Numbered from the stretch's first letter, positions 17,986 to 27,632 are shown. The stretch is DNA of 64,000 nt from Pseudomonadota bacterium (GCA_018261735.1 JAGTRM010000012.1:1-64000), one strand, 5' to 3'. The notes: generated from the letters alone by a model not told the origin. A program made the numbers and translations.

Positions 17986-18012
17986 AGGGTTTTCCCTAAT
18001 AGGGTAAACCCT
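17986..18012. promoter_or_regulatory. 27-bp nested palindrome upstream of fba
   Basis: The arms are AGGGTTT (17986-17992) and AAACCCT (18006-18012); inside them lie CCCTA (17994-17998) and TAGGG (18000-18004). Only the three single-base spacers break the dyad symmetry. It sits just downstream of a minus-strand TATTAT, where a repressor site would be expected. The cognate regulator is not identified. Confidence 0.5.
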
Positions 18013-18156
18013 ATAATACCAGTCGCACCATCGGTTACCTCATTTGAAAAATCTCATTAAAATCAATGGGGGATATAAAAACACCGGATGCGAAAGGCGG
18101 TTTTGTTGTTCGCATCACCAGACTACATATTGGCACAGAATACCAGTTCTACCATG

Positions 18157-18190
18157 AAAAAAGACGCCCGATTTGCACCGGGCGTCATTT
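18157..18190 (-). terminator. Rho-independent terminator of pgk
   Basis: An 8-bp perfect stem (18163-18170 with 18179-18186, 8-nt loop) is followed on the minus strand by six T's. It lies 23 bp past the pgk stop. Confidence 0.85.
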
Positions 18191-18212
18191 TTTACGGCAG
18201 GAAACCGGTCAA

Positions 18213-19385
18213 TCAGGCAGCGCGTTGCTCCAGGATTTCCACTGCCGGCAGCACCTTGCCTTCCAGGAATTCAAGGAAAGCACCGCCGCCGGTCGAGATG
18301 TAACTGACCTGATCGGTGATGCCATACTTGGCCACCGCAGCCAGGGTATCGCCACCGCCAGCAATCGAGAAACCGCTCGAAGCGGCAATGGCACGGGCAA
18401 TCGCCTCCGTTCCCTTGCCGAACTGGTCGAATTCGAACACGCCCACCGGACCGTTCCAGACGATAGTGCCGGCGGTCTTAAGGATTTCTGCGAGCTTGGC
18501 GGCAGAATCCGGGCCGATGTCGAAGATCATGTCGTCCGCAGTCACTTCGGCCAATTGTTTGGCCACGGCAGGTTCGTCAGCACCGAATTTCTTGCCGACA
18601 ACCACATCGGTCGGCAGCGGCACATCGCCGCCACGGGCACGGATCTTGGCGATCACGGCCTTGGCATTGTCTACGAGATCGGCTTCGGCCAGCGACTTGC
18701 CCACTTGCTTGCCTTCGGCCAGCAGGAAGGTATTGGCAATACCACCACCGACGATCAGCTGATCGACCTTGTCGGCGAGCGAATCAAGAATGGTCAGCTT
18801 GGTCGAAACCTTGGAACCGGCGACGATGGCAACCAGCGGCTTGGCCGGGGCCTTGAGCGCCTTGCCCAGTGCGTCAAGTTCAGCGGCCATCAGCAAGCCA
18901 GCGCCGGCTTCCTTGGCGAACTTGGCCACGGCATGGGTCGATGCTTCGGCGCGGTGTGCGGTACCAAAAGCATCGTTCAGGAAAACATCGCACAGCGCGG
19001 CGTACTTCTGGCCGAGTTCGTCGCTGTTTTTCTTTTCGCCCTTGTTGACGCGCACGTTTTCAAGCACGACCACTTCGCCAACCTTGGCCTGGTACCCTTC
19101 CCAGTTGGCGATCACTTTCACTTCCTTGCCCAGCAACTCGGACATGCGCGCGGCAACCGGCGCCAGCGAGTCTTCCGGCTTGAATTCGCCTTCGGTCGGG
19201 CGACCGAGGTGCGACATGACGATCACGGCAGCGCCGGCCTTCAGTGCGGCTTCAATGGTCGGCATGCTGGCGCGGATACGGGTGTCATCGCCAATCTTGC
19301 CGTCAGCAACCGGTACGTTGAGATCGGCACGGATCAGCACTTTCTTGCCGGCCAGCGCGAGATCGGTCATTTTGCGAAACGCCAT
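18213..19385 (-). CDS. pgk: Phosphoglycerate kinase
   Basis: A 390-residue monomeric PGK, transferring phosphate between 1,3-bisphosphoglycerate and ADP. Visible motifs are [16 protein letters not shown] (N-terminal substrate domain), [69 protein letters not shown] and the C-terminal [14 protein letters not shown]. The start is drawn at MAFRKMTDL; the Met five codons later is also possible. It lies downstream of tkt, but a terminator and 312 bp separate them, and gapA is not between them. Confidence 0.97.
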   Translation of the reverse strand: MAFRKMTDLALAGKKVLIRADLNVPVADGKIGDDTRIRASMPTIEAALKAGAAVIVMSHLGRPTEGEFKPEDSLAPVAARMSELLGKEVKVIANWEGYQAKVGEVVVLENVRVNKGEKKNSDELGQKYAALCDVFLNDAFGTAHRAEASTHAVAKFAKEAGAGLLMAAELDALGKALKAPAKPLVAIVAGSKVSTKLTILDSLADKVDQLIVGGGIANTFLLAEGKQVGKSLAEADLVDNAKAVIAKIRARGGDVPLPTDVVVGKKFGADEPAVAKQLAEVTADDMIFDIGPDSAAKLAEILKTAGTIVWNGPVGVFEFDQFGKGTEAIARAIAASSGFSIAGGGDTLAAVAKYGITDQVSYISTGGGAFLEFLEGKVLPAVEILEQRAA

Positions 19386-19697
19386 GGTTTACTCCTTTGC
19401 ATGAATGTAGAAAGGGGGCATGCCCCCGGCGGAAATATTCACACGGAGTTTAGCACAGGCCCTGCAGCAGACCAGCGCCAAGGCGGCAAGGGTTTGCGTC
19501 ATGGCAAAAACAGTCATGCCATTCAGCATATTCTTGCCTGAATCAACTCTTATATCCGGAGCCTCCAATGCGCCTGCGTTGCATTTTCCGCACCTTGCCA
19601 GCATGGCCCGATTACTGAGCCCGGCACCCAAGGATAAGGCACTGACTAAAAAAAACGCCGCCCGGAGAACCGGGCGGCGTTCTGGCGCGCGTACCGT
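19386..19697. other. tkt-pgk intergenic region (312 bp)
   Basis: It carries the tkt terminator at 19647-19681 and otherwise no recognisable gene. A minus-strand open frame of up to 80 codons (19389-19631) ends against pgk and includes a short hydrophobic stretch (MTQTLAALALVCC), but lacks a recognisable family or a convincing ribosome site. Many relatives carry gapA here. Confidence 0.5.
19647..19681 (-). terminator. Rho-independent terminator of tkt
   Basis: A perfect 12-bp stem (19654-19665 with 19670-19681, AGAA loop) is followed on the minus strand by a run of eight T's. Confidence 0.9.
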
Positions 19698-21686
19698 TTA
19701 CAGCAGTGCCTTGGCACGGACCACGACATTTTCGGCGGTAAAGCCAAAATGTTTGAACAGCAGCCCGGCCGGCGCCGATTCGCCAAAGCGGTCGATGCCG
19801 ATCACATCGCCTTCCAGGCCGACATACTTGTACCAGAAGTCCGGATGACCGGCCTCGATGGCCAGGCGCTTCACGCCCTGCGGCAGCACCGATGCCTTGT
19901 AGGCGGCATCCTGCTTGTCAAAGACATTGGTACACGGCATGGAAACCACGCGCACCTGCACACCCTCAAGAGCCAGTTGTTCGGCCGCCTTGACCGCCAG
20001 ATCGACTTCCGAGCCGGTAGCAATCAACACCAGCTGCGGGGCACCCGCGCAATCGCGCAGGACATAACCACCCTTGCGGATCGCAGCAATCTGTTCTTCG
20101 CTACGCGTCTGGAACTGCAGGTTCTGGCGGGTAAAGATCAGGGAGGAGGGTGTTGCCGACTGCTCGACGGCATGCGCCCAGGCCACCAACGACTCGACCG
20201 TATCGGCCGGCCGCCACACATTCATGTTCGGGATGTAGCGCAGCGTGGCGGTCTGTTCCACCGGTTGGTGGGTCGGACCGTCTTCGCCCAAACCAATCGA
20301 ATCGTGGGTGAAGACGAAGATGTTGTTGGTCTTCATCAGCGCAGCCATGCGCAGAGCATTGCGGGCGTATTCCGAGAACACCAGGAAGGTGCCGCCAAAC
20401 GGACGCAAGCCGCCGTGCAGGCACAGGCCGTTCATGATTGCGGCCATGCCGAATTCGCGCACGCCGTAGGAAATATAGTTGCCACCGTCCTTGGTCAGCG
20501 AGGTGCAACCCTTCCAGTTGGTCAGGTTAGAGCCGGTCAAATCGGCGGAACCACCCAGAAACTCCGGCAACTGCGGCGCCAACAGATTGATTGCATTCTG
20601 CGAAGCCTTGCGGGTAGCAATGGTTTCGGCTTTGGCATTGGTTTCGGCAATCGCCTTTTCTACCGCCTCAGCGAAGCCGGCAGGCAACTCGCCCGCCATG
20701 CGGCGCTTGAATTCGGCGGCCTGCTCAGGGAAAGCGGCGGCATAGGCGGCAAACTTCTGGTTCCAGGTCATCTCCAGAACGGCGCCCAGTGCCTTCTTGT
20801 TCCAATCGGTGTACACCTCGGCCGGAATTTCGAACGGAGGATGATTCCAGCCAATCGCGGCACGCGTGGCTGCAATTTCATCGGCGCCCAGCGGCGCGCC
20901 GTGGCTGTCATGGGTACCGGCCTTGTTGGGCGAACCCTTGCCGATCACGGTCTTGCAGCAGAGCAGCGAAGGCCTGCCGGTTTCGGCCTTGGCCAATTCG
21001 ATGGCAGCATTCACGGCGTCGACATCGTGCCCGTCGACATCGCGGATCACATGCCAGCCATAAGCTTCGAAACGCTTGGGCGTATCGTCAGTGAACCAGC
21101 CTTCCACGTGGCCATCGATGGAAATGCCGTTGTCATCCCAGAACGCGGTGAGCTTGCCCAGGCCCCAGGTACCGGCCAGCGCGCAAGCTTCGTGCGAAAT
21201 CCCTTCCATCAGGCAGCCATCGCCCAGGAATACCCAGGTGTTGTGGTCAACAATGTCATGCCCCGGGCGATTGAATTCCTTGGCCAGCAATTTTTCGGCC
21301 AGTGCCATGCCCACTGCATTGCTGATCCCTTGACCGAGCGGGCCGGTGGTGGTTTCAATACCGGCGGTATAACCCACTTCCGGGTGACCCGGCGTGCGCG
21401 AATGGAACTGGCGGAACTGCTTGATATCTTCGATGGAAAGGTCATAGCCGCTCAGATGCAGCAAGGCGTAGTGCAGCATCGATCCGTGACCGTTGGAGAT
21501 CACGAAACGGTCGCGGTTGGCCCAATGCGGATTGGCCGGATTGTGGCGATAATGGTTGTGGCCCCACAGCGCCAAAGCGATTTCCGCCATGCCCATGGGC
21601 ATGCCGGGGTGGCCGGAATTGGCTTTCTGAACGGCATCCATCGCAAGGGCGCGGATGGCGTTGGCAAGATCGGTACGCGAGGCCAT
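19698..21686 (-). CDS. tkt: Transketolase
   Basis: A 662-residue thiamine-diphosphate enzyme of the pentose phosphate pathway. Motifs are [52 protein letters not shown], the ThDP/Mg motif [13 protein letters not shown] through [10 protein letters not shown], and the pyrimidine domain with [29 protein letters not shown] and VWRPADT. Length matches E. coli TktA. It has its own promoter gap of about 150 bp towards phaC and its own strong terminator. Confidence 0.97.
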   Translation of the reverse strand: MASRTDLANAIRALAMDAVQKANSGHPGMPMGMAEIALALWGHNHYRHNPANPHWANRDRFVISNGHGSMLHYALLHLSGYDLSIEDIKQFRQFHSRTPGHPEVGYTAGIETTTGPLGQGISNAVGMALAEKLLAKEFNRPGHDIVDHNTWVFLGDGCLMEGISHEACALAGTWGLGKLTAFWDDNGISIDGHVEGWFTDDTPKRFEAYGWHVIRDVDGHDVDAVNAAIELAKAETGRPSLLCCKTVIGKGSPNKAGTHDSHGAPLGADEIAATRAAIGWNHPPFEIPAEVYTDWNKKALGAVLEMTWNQKFAAYAAAFPEQAAEFKRRMAGELPAGFAEAVEKAIAETNAKAETIATRKASQNAINLLAPQLPEFLGGSADLTGSNLTNWKGCTSLTKDGGNYISYGVREFGMAAIMNGLCLHGGLRPFGGTFLVFSEYARNALRMAALMKTNNIFVFTHDSIGLGEDGPTHQPVEQTATLRYIPNMNVWRPADTVESLVAWAHAVEQSATPSSLIFTRQNLQFQTRSEEQIAAIRKGGYVLRDCAGAPQLVLIATGSEVDLAVKAAEQLALEGVQVRVVSMPCTNVFDKQDAAYKASVLPQGVKRLAIEAGHPDFWYKYVGLEGDVIGIDRFGESAPAGLLFKHFGFTAENVVVRAKALL

Positions 21687-21837
21687 GCAAACTATCCTTT
21701 TTCGAAAACTCTTTAATCTAGTGAATACAACCAGTCTGGCGCAGGAAACACACTCAACCCACTGAAAGAGCGCGCATTATCCCGGATCGCACTGCTTCCA
21801 GACAACCCAAATCCGTAGCATTTGCACTTACCATACA

Positions 21838-21872
21838 AAAACCGCTGAAGCATACCAGCCTTCAGCGGTTTT
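21838..21872 (-). terminator. Rho-independent terminator of phaC
   Basis: A 13-bp perfect stem (21838-21850 with 21860-21872, 9-nt loop) lies 16 bp past the phaC stop, with a short T run on the minus strand. Confidence 0.85.
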
Positions 21873-21888
21873 GTCGGATTTGCACTTT

Positions 21889-23610
21889 CTATTCAAGCAC
21901 ATATTTCCCGGGCGCCGGCGCGTGATTCGGATGGGCCCGGCTGGAGAGCTTGGGCTTGACCTGCGAACCGGAATATTCACGCAGCCACTCAGCCCAGTTG
22001 GTCCACCAGGAACCCGCCACATTCTGCTGCCGCGCCAACCATTCCTCGGCATTTTCACCCGGCTGCGCATCACCCTGCCAGTAAGTGCGCTTGCACTTGG
22101 GGCCCGGCGGATTGATCACGCCGATGATGTGGCCGGAGGAGGAAAGCGTGAATTTTAGCGGTCCGCCCGTGCGATGCGCCAGCGAAAAAGTCTGCTTCCA
22201 TGGCGCGATGTGGTCTTCCTCGGTGCTCACCATGTAGATCGGTTGCGTGATTTTGCCCAGATTGATCGGCTGGCCGGCCACCTTGAGCGCGTCCGGCTCG
22301 ACCAGCTTGTTCTTCCAGTACAGCTCGCGCAGGTAGAAGCGGTGCATTTTTTCCGGCATGCGCGTGGTGTCCATGTTCCAATACAGCACATCGAAGGCCA
22401 TCGGCGTTTCGCCAAGCAGGTAATTGCCGACCCAATAGTTCCAGATCAGGCTGTTCGGGCGCAGCATACGGAAACTCGACGCCATCTCCTTGCCATCGAG
22501 GTAGCCCTTGCCGGCCATCTTTCGCTCGATGAAGGACAATCCTTCCTCGTCGATGAACACTTCGATATCGCCCGGCCGGGAAAAATCGGTCAACGCGGTC
22601 AGCAAGGTGGCCGAGTTGACCGGCACATTGTCAGGATCCTGGCGATTGGCCCAGGCGAGGTAAGTCGCAACCAGGGTGCCGCCGATGCAATAACCGACCA
22701 GGTTGACCTTGTCGGATCCGGAAATTTCCCGCGCCACCTCGATGATCCTAGCCACGCCATCCGTGATGTAGTCATCGAACCCGACATTGCGCATGGACGA
22801 ATCCGGATTCTTCCAGCTGGTGATAAATACCGAGTAGCCCTGGTCTGTCAGATACTTGACCATGCTTTTCTGCGGGTTCAGATCCAGCACATAGAATTTG
22901 TTGATCCAGGGCGAGATGATCACCAGCGGCACCTTGTGCACCGTCGGCGTGGTGGCCTCGTAGTGAATCACCTCCAGCAACTTGTTGCGATGCACGACTG
23001 CCCCCGGCGTGGTCGCCAGGTTTTCGCCCACCTTGAAGGCGGACAAATCCGTCATGCTGATATCGCCGTTTTTGACATCGCCGGCAAAATTCTTGAAGCC
23101 CGCCACCAGGCTGTCGCCATTACTGGCCAAGGCCTTGGCCATGGCCACCGGATTGGTCAGCAGGAAATTGGTCGGTGCAACCGCATTGAGCCACTGCCGC
23201 AACCAGAACGCTGAACGGCTATGCTCCTGCTCGCCCAGTCCCGGTGTTTCATACAACGCATCCTGCAACCAGCGGGTATTGAGCAGATACCATTCCTTGA
23301 GGCAATCCCAGAACGGCACCTCATCCCAGACCGGATCGGCAAAACGGGCATCTTCCGGATTTGGGGGGAAAACATCGCACTCCGGACCACAATTGCCGAG
23401 AAAACGGCCCATCGTGTAGTTCTGCCAGCGCTGCACATCCTCGGCGTAACGGCACACGGCCGAGGCAAGCGCATCCGGATTCATGGCCCAGGCCTGCTGC
23501 GCCTTGAGCCAGGTGGTCCCCAGACCGAACGGATCAAACGCCTGGCGCAATTCATGTTGCAGAACGGAATTACGCACTGCCTGTTCTTCAAAAAAGTGTT
23601 TGACTGACAT
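21889..23610 (-). CDS. phaC: Class I poly(R)-hydroxyalkanoate synthase
   Basis: A 573-residue PHA synthase polymerising 3-hydroxyacyl-CoA into storage polyester at granule surfaces. The catalytic triad is readable: Cys near residue 306 in the lipase-like box GYCIGG, Asp near 464 in TEEDHIAPW, and His near 494 in SSSGHIIGVI. FVLDL/ISPWINKFYVLDLNP and the class I length agree. The ATG at 23608-23610 is preceded by a G-rich ribosome site. No phaA, phaB, phaR or phasin gene is adjacent; a TGCA-rich patch lies upstream. Confidence 0.94.
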   Translation of the reverse strand: MSVKHFFEEQAVRNSVLQHELRQAFDPFGLGTTWLKAQQAWAMNPDALASAVCRYAEDVQRWQNYTMGRFLGNCGPECDVFPPNPEDARFADPVWDEVPFWDCLKEWYLLNTRWLQDALYETPGLGEQEHSRSAFWLRQWLNAVAPTNFLLTNPVAMAKALASNGDSLVAGFKNFAGDVKNGDISMTDLSAFKVGENLATTPGAVVHRNKLLEVIHYEATTPTVHKVPLVIISPWINKFYVLDLNPQKSMVKYLTDQGYSVFITSWKNPDSSMRNVGFDDYITDGVARIIEVAREISGSDKVNLVGYCIGGTLVATYLAWANRQDPDNVPVNSATLLTALTDFSRPGDIEVFIDEEGLSFIERKMAGKGYLDGKEMASSFRMLRPNSLIWNYWVGNYLLGETPMAFDVLYWNMDTTRMPEKMHRFYLRELYWKNKLVEPDALKVAGQPINLGKITQPIYMVSTEEDHIAPWKQTFSLAHRTGGPLKFTLSSSGHIIGVINPPGPKCKRTYWQGDAQPGENAEEWLARQQNVAGSWWTNWAEWLREYSGSQVKPKLSSRAHPNHAPAPGKYVLE

Positions 23611-23639
23611 TTTGCCCCCCAGCACTAGATAAGCAACAC

Positions 23640-23676
23640 CATTGCATTATCTGCAGTTTAGGTTGCAATGCAGCAA
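23640..23676 (-). promoter_or_regulatory. TGCA-rich repeat patch upstream of phaC
   Basis: Within 37 bp ending about 30 bp upstream of phaC there are ATTGCAT (23641-23647), CTGCAG (23651-23656) and TGCAATGCAG (23664-23673). The known PhaR operator of Paracoccus is CTGC-N3/4-GCAG, and this patch contains close variants. A PhaR site is suggested, not shown. Confidence 0.35.
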
Positions 23677-23677
23677 A

Positions 23678-24373
23678 TCACAACGGGGTTTCTGCGGCCC
23701 GGCACCGCGCCGCATCCAGGCGTTCAATCGTGCCGACATCCAGCCAGAGTCCGTCATGCCGTTCGGCGCTGGCCCGGCCCTGCGCCATCGCGGCCTTCAG
23801 CAGCGGGGCCAGCTTGGACGGACGGTTCGGATCGATCCCGAGGAACAGGTCGGGGTGATAAAGACCAATGCCGCTGAAAGTCAGTTTTCCCTCTCCTTCT
23901 GCCGCCACCTTGCCATCGGCCGACAGCACAAAATCGCCCACGGGGTGATGCTCGGGATTGGGCACCAGCACCAGGTGCGCCAAGCGCCCGGGATCGGCGA
24001 CCATCGCGGCCGCCACCCCGAAAAGCCGGGTGAAGTCGTAATCGCAGAAGATATCGCCGTTGACCACCAGAAACGGTTCGCGCCCGAGCAAACCAAGCGC
24101 CCGGGCAATGCCGCCGGCAGTTTCCAGCGCCGTGCCTTCGGCCGACCAGGCAATTTCCACGCCGTAATCCGCGCCGCCGCGCAGTCTTTCCTCCAGCATA
24201 TGGCCCAACCAGGCATGGTTGATCACCACGTCACGAATACCGGCAGCGGCCAGCCGCTTCAGGTGCCAGCCGATCAGCGGGGTTCCCGCCACGTCCAGCA
24301 GCGGCTTGGGGCAAGCATCGGTGAGCGGGCGCATGCGCTCGCCTCGCCCGGCAGCAAGGATCATGGCGCGCAT
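23678..24373 (-). CDS. murU: N-acetylmuramate alpha-1-phosphate uridylyltransferase
   Basis: A 231-residue sugar-1-phosphate nucleotidyltransferase with the signature MILAAGRGERMRPLTDACPKPLLDV (only the first part is the P-loop-like GxGxR motif), NGDIFCDYD for metal binding, and WLDVGTIERLD near the C-terminus. Paired with AmgK it makes UDP-MurNAc from recycled MurNAc-1-phosphate, as shown for Pseudomonas putida. The ATG at 24371-24373 overlaps the amgK stop by one base. A generic mannose-1-phosphate guanylyltransferase label is the alternative, but the amgK pairing settles it. Confidence 0.88.
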   Translation of the reverse strand: MRAMILAAGRGERMRPLTDACPKPLLDVAGTPLIGWHLKRLAAAGIRDVVINHAWLGHMLEERLRGGADYGVEIAWSAEGTALETAGGIARALGLLGREPFLVVNGDIFCDYDFTRLFGVAAAMVADPGRLAHLVLVPNPEHHPVGDFVLSADGKVAAEGEGKLTFSGIGLYHPDLFLGIDPNRPSKLAPLLKAAMAQGRASAERHDGLWLDVGTIERLDAARCRAAETPL

Positions 24374-25392
24374 CAAAAGGTATACCCCGTCGTAATTTGC
24401 TCCTGATGGAGCGTGGCCAACAAGCGGCGCAGCGCGCCCAACTCGACATAACGCTCGCAAACTTTCATGACATAGCCCAGCACGCGCGGAATGTCGGCCT
24501 GGTATTGCGTCTTGCCATCGCGGTGCTTGAGGCGGGCAAAGATGCCCAGCACCTTCAGATGGCGCTGCAGTCCCTGCCATTCGAACGCCCGGTAAAACTC
24601 GGCGAAATCGTCCGGCAAGGGCAAGCCGGCAGCACGCGCCTTTTCCCAGTAGCGGATAGCCAGATCCAGCACAAAGGCCTCGTCCCAGTCGATGTAGGCA
24701 TCACGCAGCAAGGAAACCAGGTCGTAACTCAGCGGGCCGCAGACCGCATCCTGATAGTCGATCAGGCGCAGTTTGCCGTCTTTGACCATCAGGTTGCGCG
24801 AATGGTAATCCCGGTGCACGAAGCCAACGGGCTGCGCCAGGTTGCGCGCCACGATCAGCGCACAACTCCGGTCCCAGACCGCTTGGGCGTCCTCCGCCAG
24901 GCTCTGGCCCAGTTGGCGACCGAAGTACCATTCGCGGCAAATTTCCAGTTCACGCTGCAAAAAAGCGGCATCGTAGGGCGGCAAGCCCGTGGCATCGACG
25001 CGGATCTGCATCTCGACCAGCAAATCAATCGCCTGCAAATACCAGCCCTTGGCGGCTTCCGGGGTCAGCATCGGAGTCAGCGTGACATCGCCCAAGTCTT
25101 CCAGCAAGGCGAACCCCTGGCTGTCATCGTGCGCATACAGCGCGGGGACCGGCTCGCCTGCCGCAGTCAGCCGGGCATGCTGCTCAAGGAAGGTTCCGAA
25201 ATGGAAACCCTCGGGCGGCGCATCCATCACGATGCGGCTGTCCTCGGCAAAGCGGACACGCCAGTAGCGGCGGACACTGGCGTCCGCAGCGGCGGGGGCA
25301 ATATCCTGCGGGTCGAAATTCGTGCAACGTTGCAGCCATACCTGCATTTGCGTGTAGCGTGGATCACGGGGGGTCAGGGAAGTAAGGGGCAT
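24373..25392 (-). CDS. amgK: N-acetylmuramate/N-acetylglucosamine kinase
   Basis: A 339-residue aminoglycoside-phosphotransferase-fold sugar kinase. The catalytic loop is FVHRDYHSRNLMV (Asp near residue 192) and the metal-binding DYQDAVCGP follows. DASVRRYWRVRF at the N-terminus is typical of AmgK. It phosphorylates the anomeric carbon of MurNAc or GlcNAc in peptidoglycan recycling and hands the product to MurU. It is divergent from lptD with 63 bp between, an arrangement also known from pseudomonads and neisseriae. Confidence 0.88.
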   Translation of the reverse strand: MPLTSLTPRDPRYTQMQVWLQRCTNFDPQDIAPAAADASVRRYWRVRFAEDSRIVMDAPPEGFHFGTFLEQHARLTAAGEPVPALYAHDDSQGFALLEDLGDVTLTPMLTPEAAKGWYLQAIDLLVEMQIRVDATGLPPYDAAFLQRELEICREWYFGRQLGQSLAEDAQAVWDRSCALIVARNLAQPVGFVHRDYHSRNLMVKDGKLRLIDYQDAVCGPLSYDLVSLLRDAYIDWDEAFVLDLAIRYWEKARAAGLPLPDDFAEFYRAFEWQGLQRHLKVLGIFARLKHRDGKTQYQADIPRVLGYVMKVCERYVELGALRRLLATLHQEQITTGYTF

Positions 25393-25455
25393 GCCATAGT
25401 CCGTTCAATTGCTGCTAGAATCCGCCCATTGTATCAAGCGAGCCGTATCGGCCCC

Positions 25456-27624
25456 ATGCCTGTGTTTTATTACCCACCTTGCCGACTTTCCCTGCTGGCC
25501 GCCCTGCTTGCCGGCTTGCCGGCGGCCGCGCTGGCCGATGCCACGACCAAATCCGAACCCACCACGTTCATTCAAGCCGATGAAGCCAGCGCGCGCGAAA
25601 GCGATTTCGCTGCAGCCAGTGGCAATGTCGTAGTCACCCGCGAAAACATTAAAGTCGAAAGCGATTGGGCACGCTACTCCGTCGCCACCGACCGTCTGCG
25701 CGCCGGAGACCAGATCACCGTGCACAAGGATGGCGATGTACTGACAGGCACGCAGCTGGATCTGGAGTTGAACTCGCGCGAGGGCGATTTGCTCGATCCG
25801 GTCTATCAAATGGCCAAGGGCGCGGCGCGCGGTGATGCGGTTAAGCTGATCTTCGAAGGCCCGAATCGCTACACCATTCGCAACGGGCGCATGACCACCT
25901 GCGCGCCGGGTAATAACGATTGGTACATGCACTCCAGCACCCTTGATCTCGATTACAACACCAATCTTGGCCAAGCCTGGAATGGTTGGCTTGAATTCAA
26001 GGGCACGCCGATTTTTTACTATCCGTGGGTCGACTTCACACTCGACAATTCACGCAAAAGTGGCTTTCTGTCACCCAAAATCGGATATGGCAACAAAAAC
26101 GGTTTTCAGCTGCAAACGCCCTATTATTTCAATATTGCGCCCAATTACGATGCGACCCTCACGCCGAACCTGATGACGCGCCGAGGCTTGATGCTAGGAG
26201 GCGAATTCCGCTATCTGGAACCGGAATATTCCGGCGTGCTACGCCTGGAAGGCCTCAATGACAAGGTTGAGGACAAAACCCGCAGCAGCCTGTTGTTCAA
26301 GCACACGCAGCAATTTACGTCGCGCCTGCGCCTGGATCTGAACATCCAGAGAACTTCGGATAGTGAATATCTCTCCGATTTTGGCGATCGACTTTCCGTG
26401 ACATCACAGAGCAACCTGCCACGTGAGGGAACCTTGAGCTACGCCGGCGATGCCTGGAGCAGCTTTATCCGCTGGCAGCGCTATCAAACACTCAGCACGG
26501 CGACCAATCCGGTCGAAAAACCCTACGATCGTGCGCCACAGGTTTATTTCACAACCCAACCGCAGCTCATCCCCGGCCTCGTCACCACGGCCAGCGGCGA
26601 ATTGACCGAGTTCCTCCACCCGACCAAAACCGACGGTTTGCGCAGCTGGGTTTATCCAAGTGTGGCAGCCCCGTTCAATGAAACCTGGGGCTTCATTACT
26701 CCCAAGGTTGGCGTGCATGCCACGTCCTACCAGCTGCATCAGAACAGTCAACCCAATACGAATTATTCGCGCGTCTTGCCCATCACTAGCCTGGATACTG
26801 GCCTGTTCTTTGAACGTGAAACCAATCTCTATGGACAGGACATGGTTCAGACACTCGAGCCACGCGCCTACTACCTGTACATCCCGTACCGCGATCAATC
26901 ACACCTGCCAGTTTTCGATTCGAGCGAAACCGATTTGTCGCTCACGCAGCTGTTCAGTGAAAACCAGTATTCCGGCCAGGACCGTATTAACGATGCCAAC
27001 CAGCTGACATTGGCCCTGACCAGCCGCCTGTTTGAGGGCGACAGCGGCATTGAACGTCTGAGCGCTACGATCGGCCAGCGCCTTTACTTCAGCGACCAGC
27101 GTGTCACGCTGAGTTCCCCCGGTCGCGCAGACTCGGTGCGCCGCTCCGACTGGCTGATGACCGTCAGCGCACAACTCTGGAGCGATCTCAGCGCCAGCTA
27201 CGCCATGCAATACAACCAGCAAGACTCCACACTACGCCGCGCTGACGTTGCCCTGACCTGGAAGCCAGGTGAATTCAAACTGCTCAATCTGCGCTATGTC
27301 GACAACCGTATTGTTAATACGCGCCAAGCCAGTATTTCCGGTCAATGGCCGCTGGGGAACGGCTGGTACACCATGGGGCGTTACAACTATTCGCTGACCG
27401 ACAGCCGCGCCCTGGAAATATTGGGCGGCGTGGAATACAACGCGGGCTGCTGGGGGCTGCGCCTGGCGGCGCAACGCTACGCGAGCAGTACAAATAGCTA
27501 TAACACGGCCTTTTTTGCCGTCCTGGAGCTGGGCGGCTTTGCCGGCATCGGCAGCAATCCGCTCGATGCCATTCGCCAGTCCATCCCAGGCTACGCCAAC
27601 ACTTACACACCGTCGCGCTTCTAG
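25456..27624 (+). CDS. lptD: LPS-assembly protein LptD
   Basis: A 722-residue outer-membrane barrel that with LptE inserts lipopolysaccharide into the outer leaflet. A signal peptide (AALLAGLPAAALA) is followed by an OstA/LptA-like N-terminal domain (ASGNVVVTRENIKVESDWARY), then a large barrel starting near RYTIRNGRMTTCAPG and ending at the C-terminus. The mature protein has just two cysteines, near residues 149 and 665 (NAGCWGLRL), which align with one of the two E. coli interdomain disulfides. The ATG at 25456 places the signal peptide correctly; long open sequence upstream is antisense to amgK. Confidence 0.94.
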   Translation: MPVFYYPPCRLSLLAALLAGLPAAALADATTKSEPTTFIQADEASARESDFAAASGNVVVTRENIKVESDWARYSVATDRLRAGDQITVHKDGDVLTGTQLDLELNSREGDLLDPVYQMAKGAARGDAVKLIFEGPNRYTIRNGRMTTCAPGNNDWYMHSSTLDLDYNTNLGQAWNGWLEFKGTPIFYYPWVDFTLDNSRKSGFLSPKIGYGNKNGFQLQTPYYFNIAPNYDATLTPNLMTRRGLMLGGEFRYLEPEYSGVLRLEGLNDKVEDKTRSSLLFKHTQQFTSRLRLDLNIQRTSDSEYLSDFGDRLSVTSQSNLPREGTLSYAGDAWSSFIRWQRYQTLSTATNPVEKPYDRAPQVYFTTQPQLIPGLVTTASGELTEFLHPTKTDGLRSWVYPSVAAPFNETWGFITPKVGVHATSYQLHQNSQPNTNYSRVLPITSLDTGLFFERETNLYGQDMVQTLEPRAYYLYIPYRDQSHLPVFDSSETDLSLTQLFSENQYSGQDRINDANQLTLALTSRLFEGDSGIERLSATIGQRLYFSDQRVTLSSPGRADSVRRSDWLMTVSAQLWSDLSASYAMQYNQQDSTLRRADVALTWKPGEFKLLNLRYVDNRIVNTRQASISGQWPLGNGWYTMGRYNYSLTDSRALEILGGVEYNAGCWGLRLAAQRYASSTNSYNTAFFAVLELGGFAGIGSNPLDAIRQSIPGYANTYTPSRF

Positions 27625-27632
27625 GGGCCGCC

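Larger units (their letters stand above)
17912..18212. other. fba upstream region (301 bp, no gene)
   Basis: The interval holds the pgk terminator (18157-18190), a 27-bp nested inverted repeat (17986-18012), and a TATTAT element on the minus strand at 18013-18018 that could be a fba -10. No coding frame here is convincing; pyk, found between pgk and fba in some relatives, is absent. Confidence 0.6.

Noticed and set aside
18066..19541. A 491-codon plus-strand open frame
   Set aside because: It is the shadow of pgk on the other strand, rich in His, Gln and Arg as such shadows are, and begins inside the fba-pgk gap.
19749..21716. A 655-codon plus-strand open frame
   Set aside because: It covers tkt almost exactly on the opposite strand and shows no recognisable domain.
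24397..25455. Extension of lptD by 353 codons upstream
   Set aside because: The extension is antisense to amgK and would bury the lptD signal peptide in the middle of the protein.
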